From positions 1 to 42,464 of IMG/VR virus record IMGVR_UViG_3300025896_000050: a stretch of 42,464 nt of DNA, one strand, 5' to 3'. The DNA comes from a virus. The notes below the pieces were generated by a model. It saw only the letters and a program-made list of their open reading frames with translations, had not been told where the DNA came from and ran no database searches. The translations under genes and the position numbers were made by a program. Below, in pieces: positions 18,799 through 26,700 of this stretch (within the stretch, counting starts at the first letter, position 1; each line of letters starts with the position of its first letter).

Positions 18799-19003
18799 CT
18801 GGGAGCCATACGTAAGGGTGGTTAAACGCCTCTACGCCTTTGTCATTGGGTACAAAGAACTCCGTGTGGACGGGTGGTTGTGCCTGTTCGTCGTTTAATA
18901 AGATTGATAGTACATTGTGTGTACGGTACCAATAAAGAAATACTTCAACGCCATTATTCCGGCGGTGCATTAGTTCTTCACGGGTATCGTCAAGCCGTTC
19001 CAT
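18779..19003 (-). CDS. Hypothetical protein, 74 aa
   Basis: Start placed at the Met at 19003, eight bases after GAGGAG, rather than the ATG at 19027. Sequence begins MERLDDTREELMHRRNNGVE and continues FLYWYRTHNVLSILLND, an amphipathic helix with aromatic residues, then a Pro-rich tail. No family recognised. Overlaps the upstream gene by 14 bases. Confidence 0.65.
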   Translation of the reverse strand: MERLDDTREELMHRRNNGVEVFLYWYRTHNVLSILLNDEQAQPPVHTEFFVPNDKGVEAFNHPYVWLPDGTDRA

Positions 19004-19337
19004 TGGTCCACTCCTCTGGGACGCCATCAGCGGCTTTTAGATCGTCAAAATTGTGTCGTTCCCAAGCGTCTACGTCACACTGTCCTACTTCACGTAGAGC
19101 AAGGTGCTGAGGAAACTCGTGAGCAACGATAAGTTCTTCTAGGTTAGGGTACGTCGGGTGATCTGAGAAGATATACGCACCATAGGGCTGTGTTTCATCT
19201 TCACCCATTTCGAGGAAGATGTGGTTGTAGATAGCTAACCGTCCGAAGAATTGAAATAAAGTGGTGTTGTCCCGTGTAGCCTCGAACCTTTCACCGTTAA
19301 GGTTTAGTTCGATTATAGGTTCAGGGGAGTTTTCCAT
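18990..19337 (-). CDS. Hypothetical acidic protein, 115 aa
   Basis: IIELNLNGERFEATRDNTTLFQFFGRL and EMGEDETQPYGAYIFSDHPTY (both shown in part) form an alpha/beta domain; the tail is acidic. AAAGGT precedes ATG 19337. It has its own promoter at 19361-19389, unlike most late genes. The first codons (ATG GAA AAC TCC CC) carry one copy of the AAAACTCCC motif. No family recognised. Confidence 0.75.
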   Translation of the reverse strand: MENSPEPIIELNLNGERFEATRDNTTLFQFFGRLAIYNHIFLEMGEDETQPYGAYIFSDHPTYPNLEELIVAHEFPQHLALREVGQCDVDAWERHNFDDLKAADGVPEEWTNGTA

Positions 19338-19360
19338 TTTTATTTTTTACCTTTGATTGC

Positions 19361-19389
19361 ATTGTAGCATAACAGGGTTGAAAAGTCAA
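19361..19389 (-). promoter_or_regulatory. Leftward promoter for the 19.3-18.6 kb genes
   Basis: TTGACT (19384-19389), 17-base spacer ending TATGC, TACAAT (19361-19366), about six bases after the terminator of the upstream RNA unit. Confidence 0.85.
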
Positions 19390-19395
19390 TATAAA

Positions 19396-19425
19396 ACTAA
19401 AACCCCCCGGCGTATTCCGAGGGGC
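19396..19425 (-). terminator. Intrinsic terminator, leftward
   Basis: Leftward CCCCTCGG pairs with CCGGGGGG (one T-G), 6-base loop, then TTTTAGTTTTA. It ends the untranslated unit starting near 19627. Confidence 0.85.
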
Positions 19426-19627
19426 TCTTACCACTTTTGTTTTTAGAGCCCGATAGCTCTTTTAAGAAAGTGTTTGTTTTTGTTTTGCTTCTTTTCTGCT
19501 GCCAGCTATAGCGTACTAGGAAAGCGGAGAGATTAGCTTGGGACTGCGAGGAGCCCAAGAATGTGTGAGGGAGTTTTGGGAGGGTTTTTGTTTGTTAAAG
19601 AGACTTGAGGAAGGTACGAACTGGACT
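19396..19627 (-). ncRNA. Candidate small RNA of about 230 nt with C-rich loops
   Basis: A full promoter (19634-19662) and terminator enclose a stretch with no ATG at all on the leftward strand. An unpaired C/U-rich run, CCCTCCC then AAAACTCCCTC (19567-19584), is complementary to GGGAGG-type ribosome sites. Next is a 6-bp hairpin CTTGGG/CCCAAG (19537-19559) with CTCCTCG in the loop, and an AGAGC/GCTCT hairpin (19445-19460). Loops rich in UCCC are the pairing sites of many Gram-positive regulatory RNAs. Target unknown. Confidence 0.6.
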
Positions 19628-19633
19628 AGTTGC

Positions 19634-19662
19634 AGTGTAGCACAAGCGGTATAAAAAGTCAA
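19634..19662 (-). promoter_or_regulatory. Promoter of the 19.4-19.6 kb small RNA
   Basis: TTGACT (19657-19662), 17-base spacer ending TTGTGC, TACACT (19634-19639). The -35 box contains the TGA stop of the exonuclease gene. Confidence 0.85.
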
Positions 19663-20408
19663 GACTTAATTAGTTGACCTTTTTGCCAGTGTCCACAGTT
19701 ATTACAACGTAGGCGGTGGTAACGGCGTCGGTTAGTGTACCGGGTGCCTCTTTTTTGTAGGCTACTGCCACCACAGTTTTCACAGTGATCGGGGTTAGAG
19801 TGGTCGATAAGACCAAGATTGGGGTGGTTAACCATCCAAGGACGTAAGCGAAGATATACTTGCTCAAGTACGTTCACATCTTGTATGTTATATTCCTTCA
19901 TGTGAGCCCATGAGTCAGGATCACCAGCTAGACAGCCGTCCCAAGTCTTAATACCACCAGCGTCTGCTTTGTGGTCCAGTCCGAGTGCTATAGCTAGGTC
20001 TGACAGCTTATTGCTAGAAAAGCCAAAATATCGTTTAGCTACCTTTTTAGTATCAACTTGGAAGTAGTTAGACGGTGGATCAAAGCCGTGTATAGCGATA
20101 CGTGCGTTCGTCTTCTTCTGGTCGAACTGATCGCCATTGTGTGCAATAACAATATCTGCTTCACCAAACAGTTTCCACAAGCTTGCTACCACCATAAAGT
20201 CGTTATTTACGCCCGGAACATAGCCCGGTAAGTCATCTTGTGACACAATGTGTATTTCATCTTCACCTAGCCACTTGTAGGCGAAGCATAGTATTTGCAT
20301 GTCTTCTACTATCTCACGCTCGATAGGGTGATCGTCGTACAATCCCCACTTTTTCTCCTTGGTGACAAGATAGCTCGTCTCCAAATCATATAGTAATGTT
20401 TTTGCCAT
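19659..20408 (-). CDS. DEDD-type 3'-5' exonuclease with C-terminal zinc ribbon
   Basis: 249 residues. RNase H-fold exonuclease motifs: YDLET (D8, E10) for Exo I, AHNGDQFD (D93 or D96) for Exo II, and YNIQDVNVL (Asp of Exo III, with the Tyr). The last 45 residues hold CENCGG and CNNCG, a four-Cys zinc ribbon after a basic stretch. It resembles the proofreading domain of family-B polymerases standing alone. It may trim DNA or RNA ends; no polymerase gene is present for it to serve. The start at 20408 has no ribosome site and is preceded directly by an AAAACTCCC motif. Confidence 0.88.
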   Translation of the reverse strand: MAKTLLYDLETSYLVTKEKKWGLYDDHPIEREIVEDMQILCFAYKWLGEDEIHIVSQDDLPGYVPGVNNDFMVVASLWKLFGEADIVIAHNGDQFDQKKTNARIAIHGFDPPSNYFQVDTKKVAKRYFGFSSNKLSDLAIALGLDHKADAGGIKTWDGCLAGDPDSWAHMKEYNIQDVNVLEQVYLRLRPWMVNHPNLGLIDHSNPDHCENCGGSSLQKRGTRYTNRRRYHRLRCNNCGHWQKGQLIKS

Positions 20409-20460
20409 TGGGAGTTTTCTCTTTTCTTTTTTGCATTTTTGTTTGATTTATGCTACTTGC

Positions 20461-20489
20461 AGGGTATCACACTTGTGCTTAAAAGTCAA
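20461..20489 (-). promoter_or_regulatory. Promoter of the exonuclease gene
   Basis: TTGACT (20484-20489), 17-base spacer, TACCCT (20461-20466). The -35 box contains the TGA stop of the upstream HNH gene. The -10 is less regular than others. Confidence 0.65.
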
Positions 20490-20758
20490 GACGCCCGTCT
20501 CTGTGAGGCACTATATGTAGCGATAGCACCGATCATTTCAACCCTAGATGGCTTGCTTGGGGGCAATTCTGTAGCGTGTCTTTCATCGTGTTCATCACGG
20601 CACAACTGTTCTTTATTCTCTGGGAGTTCACGGAAGTCCCTTTCAGTAGGAGTTCTGTAATCTCGTCGGGGATAAAACAAATGGTGAGTGTCGCTAAAAC
20701 ACCCACCAAGTTCTGCATACTTACAATCGGGACGAGGGTTAGGACACTCGCCCTTCAT
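20486..20758 (-). CDS. HNH-type endonuclease-like protein, 90 aa
   Basis: Cys residues CPNPRPDC (5, 12) and GGC (20), then SDTHHLFYPRRDYRTP and a C-terminal NKEQLCRDEHDERHAT. The DTHH motif followed by N-x-x-x-LCRDEHDERH resembles small HNH nucleases found near lysis genes of actinophages, with HH as the metal/base pair. The final 20 residues are basic. Follows the holin stop directly. Could be a packaging HNH, a homing enzyme, or an inactive relative. Confidence 0.65.
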   Translation of the reverse strand: MKGECPNPRPDCKYAELGGCFSDTHHLFYPRRDYRTPTERDFRELPENKEQLCRDEHDERHATELPPSKPSRVEMIGAIATYSASQRRAS

Positions 20759-20759
20759 G

Positions 20760-21095
20760 TTAGTGTGCTTCTTTTACATAGTTGATTGTAGCCGTCACAG
20801 CAGCACTTAAAGCCGCTACAAGCGTGATCTGGTTAATCACGAAGCCAGTAGCCACTAGAGCCGCCCCAAAAGCCTGTACGAAGGTCATAGCAGCACGACC
20901 CGGTATGCTCGTAGGTGAGACGTTGAATAGGTTGGTGATGAAGGCTAGAATACCAGCTACAACACCAGTTATACCAGCAGTCAGCAGTAATGCACCAGCA
21001 GGTACACCGAGAGCTGATCCAATAACTACACCGATGAAGGTAGCAGCAAAGGTTTTGACAGCTCGGACAGCTATATCACGTAAGTTTCTGTTCAT
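20760..21095 (-). CDS. Putative holin, tandem r1t-like modules
   Basis: 111 residues, mostly hydrophobic, with about four membrane segments. The first half has IAVRAVKTFAATFIGVVIG and TAGITGVVAGILAFI. The second repeats the plan as PGRAAMTFVQAFGAALVATG followed by AALSAAVTATINYV. Each half matches the RAxxTFxQxxxAxL...ALSxAxxAxxxS outline of r1t-type holins, so it looks like an internal duplication. It would open the membrane for the amidase encoded next to it. AAGGAAA precedes the start. Confidence 0.7.
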   Translation of the reverse strand: MNRNLRDIAVRAVKTFAATFIGVVIGSALGVPAGALLLTAGITGVVAGILAFITNLFNVSPTSIPGRAAMTFVQAFGAALVATGFVINQITLVAALSAAVTATINYVKEAH

Positions 21096-21105
21096 TTTAT
21101 TTTCC

Positions 21106-22068
21106 TTATTTCTTAAAGTTAGTGAAAATACTTGACAAGAAGTCTACTATCTTTTGTACTAATGCTTCGAGAGCAGTAACACGCTTTTCAAGTGGATTTC
21201 CTTCAGGGTCAACAGGCAGTGGAGGTACTTCACCCGGACCCTCTTTTGGAGGCTCAACAGGAGGTGTAGGGACTGGTGTTGGGGTAGGAGTAGGGGTTGG
21301 TACAGGAACGGGTGCAGGTTCGACGTAATCTATACAGTCAGCCTTGCTTATACCGTTATTAAGACCACGGTCCCATGAGTATTTCGACAGGTAGTAGTCA
21401 GTAGAGCTTAATGGGTGGTCGTAGACACCAGCCACGTCAATGACAGTTCCAGCCTTGAGAGCAGTTACAGCCTTAGCGTTTGCAAAGCTAGTGAAGCTCA
21501 TATCCCACACGTTAGCGTCACGGATCAATACAACCTTTTTATCAGGTATATCAACACGGAGTCCGGCAGGTTGTTGTGCAGCTTGGTTTTCGACTGCAAT
21601 ACGGTTCTTAGCCTTGTTCCAGCAGTCCAGAGCGTACCCCTTGTGCTTCAGGTCGGCAGGACATTCAGTAAAGACACGTGCAACGTCTTGGTGGAAGTTC
21701 AGGATGAGGTTAGGGTATAGTTTTAGACACTGGTACATAACTTCTGTCAGGTTGTTGAGTGTTGCTTGGTCGAAGTATCCGTTACGCCAGTCACCACGAA
21801 CCTCACAGGTCAGGCTTTCGCTGTTACTGTCAAAGTTAGCGTTGGTCCAAGGTGTATCTTCAATATGTACGTACTGTTCACGAACAGAGCCACTTACATA
21901 GAAGGTGCTCGAAGCGTTACGATTAGGGTTTGCCCACAGGTAGCGTAGAGTTTCCTCGAAGCCAGCAGAGTGGTGGACCGTAAATGCACGAATAGGTGCA
22001 GCACGACCCGGTGTGTAGTTACTTGGGTCGGCTGGGTAAAATCCAGTTATATTTTTGAGTGTACTCAT
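21106..22068 (-). CDS. Endolysin: N-acetylmuramoyl-L-alanine amidase
   Basis: 320 residues. N-terminal amidase domain with zinc ligands at VHHS (H32/H33), LNFHQD (H126) and ECPADL (C136), the His-His-Cys set of T7 lysozyme-type amidases. A second domain (about 175-245, from KKVVLIRDANVWDMSF) is probably SH3-like and wall-binding. Then a Pro/Thr/Val linker of repeated PTP/PVP units and a C-terminal amphipathic helix. It cuts the stem peptide from glycan at lysis. GGAGGAAA precedes ATG 22068. Confidence 0.93.
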   Translation of the reverse strand: MSTLKNITGFYPADPSNYTPGRAAPIRAFTVHHSAGFEETLRYLWANPNRNASSTFYVSGSVREQYVHIEDTPWTNANFDSNSESLTCEVRGDWRNGYFDQATLNNLTEVMYQCLKLYPNLILNFHQDVARVFTECPADLKHKGYALDCWNKAKNRIAVENQAAQQPAGLRVDIPDKKVVLIRDANVWDMSFTSFANAKAVTALKAGTVIDVAGVYDHPLSSTDYYLSKYSWDRGLNNGISKADCIDYVEPAPVPVPTPTPTPTPVPTPPVEPPKEGPGEVPPLPVDPEGNPLEKRVTALEALVQKIVDFLSSIFTNFKK

Positions 22069-22080
22069 TTATTTCCTCCG

Positions 22081-22503
22081 TTAGGGTGTTACTTTTGGGA
22101 CGTTTATATCAACGCCTCCGTTACTTGTTTGCGTATCAGTCGCATTAGGATTGTCCACTTCAGGGCTCGAACCGTCTTTAGTGGACGTTTGAGATGTTGA
22201 ACCTGTTGGGGTAGTGGTTGTCGTCGTGCTTGACGTTGTTGGGTTGTTGGCGGTTGTGCCGGGTTTGATTACTACGAGGGCGATCAAGGCTACAAGAACA
22301 GCGGAAACTATGATACCCACGACGAAAGCGACGGCACTCTGTACCCACTTGGCAGCATACTTATTGTCCAAGTTGTCAATTTTAGTGTTTATAGCAGTGA
22401 CTTCGGTGTTCAAGGTAGTTTTAATATCCTTGACATCTTCTGCAATGCCGTCTACTTTGGTTTCTACCACAGAGAGCCTTTCAATTTCTGTTTTTGTCGC
22501 CAT
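22081..22503 (-). CDS. XhlA-like membrane protein (lysis accessory)
   Basis: 140 residues: an N-terminal coiled coil with regular hydrophobic spacing (VVETKVDGIAEDVKDIKTTL), one strong membrane helix (about 53-80, FVVGIIVSAVLVALIALVVI) and a Thr/Ser/Asn-rich tail of about 58 residues that should lie outside. Coiled coil plus helix is the XhlA/hemolysin plan; the polar tail is extra. It sits between tail fibre and endolysin genes. Confidence 0.75.
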   Translation of the reverse strand: MATKTEIERLSVVETKVDGIAEDVKDIKTTLNTEVTAINTKIDNLDNKYAAKWVQSAVAFVVGIIVSAVLVALIALVVIKPGTTANNPTTSSTTTTTTPTGSTSQTSTKDGSSPEVDNPNATDTQTSNGGVDINVPKVTP

Positions 22504-22514
22504 CTTCCATTCCC

Positions 22515-23669
22515 TTATATAAGTTCAACCAGCAAATAAATCGGCTGTACACCCGCTTGGGCAGCAACCTGTCCTGTACCACCACCAGCGATATTTATTC
22601 CTGCATTTAACGTAATGTTAGTAGAGGTTGGGGTATACATTGCGAAGTTAGTTTGTGTAGCTAATGAGGTGTTAGTGTTAAACTGTTGGGTGCTTTGTGA
22701 TCGTTTGGTACCAGAGGCTACAGCACCTTCCCACAGCGTAAGTTCCGTGTAAGTTCCTGCACCACTGTTAGTGACATAGAAACATCCGATGGAGACTCGA
22801 ATTTTACGACCCGTAGGCACTATTACAGGAGCACTTAGACCCGTAACCTGGATTGGTGTTGCCGTAGTGTGTGAAGTAGTTGTAAAGGTTTGTCGGTAGC
22901 CAATGATCTTACGTAGTGGGTCACGAGGACAGATTAAGTTACCTAGCGAGTCCGTGACTGAGTAAGCCACAGAAGAAGCGATAGGAAGCACCTTGTCTTC
23001 TTGCCCTTGGTTAACCGATCCGGCGTTAGCAATGTTTGAAGCACCAGTAATGATAATACCGATACGAACACTGTTGGCGGCTAAAGCAGGGCTTGCGGCG
23101 TTGTTAGCTACTTCTGTGTAGGTGAGCAGTGCTGTACCATCACCATTGTCAGAAGCGTCGATGTAAGTGTCTTTAGAAGCGGTGAATGAGCGCGACGTTA
23201 CTACAGCGGCTGTTAGGCGGCGACCATTGATGTATATTACTCCCGATGTCATCGAGGCGTTACGTGTAGAGCCGTAAGAGTCACCAGACCAGACAAGACC
23301 AGAAGCCACAAAGTCGAACCAACCTTCAGTACGGATAGGATCGGTTGAGAGTTCGCCACTTGCGAGAGCAGTGAACCATTTATCAACAGGTGCCATAATG
23401 ACCGTAGAGCCCGTCAAGTGGGCAGCAGGAGTCGTACCAGAGTAACCACGACCATCAGAAGGACAAGTGATAGTCGAAGCACCTTTAGAGGTGTATACGA
23501 TCACCTCACGGTTTGATGTTGAGTCTGGTTCTATAATTAAGATACCAGAGGTAGGGGTTGGAACTGTCGCCAGTCCGATTGTCAGGGTACCAGAAGTAAT
23601 ATCACCTGTTAACGTAGATGAATAAAAGTTCTGATAACCGAAGTTAGAGGGATTGAGTCGAGTTGCCAT
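22515..23669 (-). CDS. Tail fibre or minor tail protein
   Basis: 384 residues, Thr/Ser/Gly/Ala-rich and almost entirely beta, with little charge. N-terminal FGYQNFYSSTLTGDITSGTLTIG and the C-terminal TQTNFAMYTPTSTNITLNAG (parts) are typical of trimeric receptor-binding or baseplate proteins. No enzyme motif. It is the gene before lysis genes, a usual place for the tail fibre. It may bind the host surface. An extended -10 (TGT then TATAAT, 23699-23704) lies just upstream. Confidence 0.72.
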   Translation of the reverse strand: MATRLNPSNFGYQNFYSSTLTGDITSGTLTIGLATVPTPTSGILIIEPDSTSNREVIVYTSKGASTITCPSDGRGYSGTTPAAHLTGSTVIMAPVDKWFTALASGELSTDPIRTEGWFDFVASGLVWSGDSYGSTRNASMTSGVIYINGRRLTAAVVTSRSFTASKDTYIDASDNGDGTALLTYTEVANNAASPALAANSVRIGIIITGASNIANAGSVNQGQEDKVLPIASSVAYSVTDSLGNLICPRDPLRKIIGYRQTFTTTSHTTATPIQVTGLSAPVIVPTGRKIRVSIGCFYVTNSGAGTYTELTLWEGAVASGTKRSQSTQQFNTNTSLATQTNFAMYTPTSTNITLNAGINIAGGGTGQVAAQAGVQPIYLLVELI

Positions 23670-23698
23670 GTTTGTTTTTGTCCTTTTGGATTATCTCT

Positions 23699-23704
23699 AT
23701 TATA
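23699..23704 (-). promoter_or_regulatory. Possible extended -10 element before the tail fibre gene
   Basis: TATAAT preceded by TGT, 30 bases before the start at 23669; the -35 region is poor, so this is weak evidence for an internal late promoter. Confidence 0.4.
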
Positions 23705-23714
23705 ACATATTTTG

Positions 23715-26700
23715 TTACAAATTGATAGTCACTTTTTTGCTATTAGATTTCTTTGGAGTGCTTACATCCTTGAAGCTGATACCAGTAGTACGTCGCTTGC
23801 TAGAGAACTGAGGAGCCTCTTTTTTAGAGCCTTCAGCACCACTATTGACGTATGCTGATAGGTAAGCTCGTTTGGACTCACCGCTTCCTGATCCACCAGA
23901 ACCGCCGGAGCCACCACCACTTCCAGCCTTGCCGGGAGTAGCGTAACCATAGGTATTGCGGAATTTCTTGGAGAATTTCAGCGAACCAGTCAAGCCAGAG
24001 TTGTATAGTTCATCGTCAAGCTTGATTGCAGCAGCGAGGTCTTCTTTACTTATCTGTCCGTCATCAATCAGACTCTTGAGGTCGGAGCTTCCACCTTCAT
24101 TGAAGATGTCACGTTGGTCCTCGGAGTAGTTGTACTTGTAGGCTTTAGACTGGAAGGCACGAGCCTTGTTTTGCTTGTCGATATTGGTATATTCTGGGTG
24201 TTCAAGCAGGTCTTTTTCGTACTCTGCGTATTCCTTAGAAAGGTAGTTAGAAGGCTTGTATTCAGGTAGACCCTTGACACGCTGTTTGTTAAGTTCAGCA
24301 GCAACGGTCTTAGCGTTTTCATCTGGTGACTCTTTCAGCCAGTTTTCCTGATCCTTCTTAGTCATAGTGTTGTATTTAGCGTAGAAGTTCTTAGCGGCGT
24401 CAGATTTGACACTCTTAGGAACATCGACGCTCTTACCGTAGTCACTAACCCATTTCTTGATTTGGTCAAACTTGTCTTTTTGAGCCTGATCGAGGGAATT
24501 AGGGTCAGCTTGTCCAGTAGCGTACAGGTCGGCGTCTTCTTGCGAGAGGAGTGACTTAGCCTTCTTAGTGTAAGCTTCATTTGCAGCCTTTTTAAGTGCG
24601 GCTTTCTTCTCAACTTCAGAGGCGTCTTTGTCAAATTTAACCTTGACAGGACGGTTCTTTTCGTCCATAAATACGTTTCCTTCGTTGTCGAGGACCATAT
24701 TATCTTGGATTTTGCCACCAAAGGCGATCTTACCGTTAGAGTCAGTCTTTTGGTCTTTAGTAGCAGTTTCACCGTAAGTCTGTGTTCCGATACCGAAGAA
24801 GTTAGGCACATTCATAGCTAGAGATTTACCTACGTCACCAGTGTCATTGTAAGTGTCTACAAGTCCCTGTATACCAAGTGGAGTAACCAGTTTGCCTGTT
24901 TCCTGTGCTACGTTGATGTCCTCACCGAAGCGGTCTTTGCGGTCATTAGGGTTGCCAGTGTCACCGTCGCTAGACTGGAGCATACGTGCAGCATAACCCA
25001 ACAGAGGGTTTAGCTTGTTTTGCAACATATCTTGTGCTAAGTCAAGGCGGTTTGGTTGTCCAAAGCCTTCACCCATTGTCTGGATTTCACCAGTAGAGCT
25101 GTTTTTCTTCTCACCAGTAATCATACGGGCAAAGAATACGACGTTTTGCTGTAGACCACCGAAGATGTCAAAGCGAGTGTTACCCGTCTTGATCTTCATG
25201 AAGTCAGAACTTCGTGGGTCCATTTCTACGTCAGCACCAGAGGCTTCAGCAAGCCCTACGACTGCACCAGCAGCCCCAAGGAAGGAAGCCATGTTCTCAA
25301 TAGCCCGGCGTCGAGCGATAGGGCTCAGACGAGCGTAGTAAGCAGGGTTAATAGCGTTCAGACGAGAAGCCCACAGACGAGGTGCAAATAGAGTAGTTGC
25401 CAGCGTCTGCATGTTCTTTTCAGTAAATCCACCCTTTTTACCACCCGAACCAGTAGAAGTGTTAATCACTTCACCTATGTCACGGAGTTCTTTTTCAGAA
25501 AGGTTTTTCAATGCTTCGTCTGGACCACCAAGTGAGTCAATCCATTTCTTAGCAATGTTGTAACGGAGTTTCGTAAGACCACCAGAGTAAGCACGGTCAG
25601 AGGCTTCAATACCCCTACCATATACAGGTACTTTTTCAAGTATGTGTGCACTTGCCATGATTTCGTCGGAGTTACCTTCAACGGCTGGAAGTCGGACACC
25701 AAGCTTGTCAACAATAGTCTCGTAAGCGTCATCGTCAGCAATACGCTTCATTTCAGACTTGAAGTAGTCAGCGTTTTTAACGTATTTAATCGACTCTTTG
25801 TTTGCGTTTACCCAATCAGGGAAGTTACGAACAGCAACCTGTCCACCCTGTCGGAGTCCCATAGAGAAGTCGAAGCTTGCCATAGCAGCACGTGGCACAC
25901 CAGCAATGTCAACAATCTTATCACGCCATGTTTTAGGGTCTTCTGCAACTGCGTCTTCAATAGCTTTAGCCATTTGGTCGCCATCTTCGCCAAAGTATTT
26001 GCGGATCATGTTGATTTCACCCGGCGTTGGCTTACCGTCAGTAGCACCCCAGATTTTACGCATAGCGTTCTGGAGGTTCAATTTCTCGAATGATCGGAGG
26101 CTAGAGCTTTCAATATCATTAAGGATAGTGTTCTGTGTACTTTCAGAAGCTGTAATTGGGTTAAAGCCAGACTCAGCGTATTTGCCTTTAAGGGCACCAA
26201 GTTTAGCACGTACACCAGCTTCACCACCACCTGCACTTTGGAAAGCACCATCGGCGGCATTGATACGAGCAGCCTTTTGTTGTGTTCGGATTTTAGCAGC
26301 GTCGTCAAAGTTCTTTTGAGCACCATTTAGGTTGTCTAGGACTTCCTGAACGGCACGTTTTGTCTCATCATCGGCATTTGGTACGATTTCTTCAGCCTTT
26401 TGTGGAGAAACGCCCAGAGTAGGGCTAGGAGCCGTTTTGAGCGTACTTGCCCCATTTTCGGTAGATGTATCAAGTTGGTTGGCAAAAGTCGTTCCTGCGT
26501 CTTCTGGTGAGGTCGTTTTTACGGAGCCATCTGGTGCAGCGTCAGAAACACCAGTTTGTGCCTTAGCAACATCACCAACGGCTTGTTCCGGCGTTGGAAC
26601 AGCAGATTTAGCACCTTTTTCGATAACGGGAACATCCTCTATACCGAGTGCTTTGAGAGCCTCAAGGCGGTGCTTGCCGTCGTCTACTAATAACTCACCG

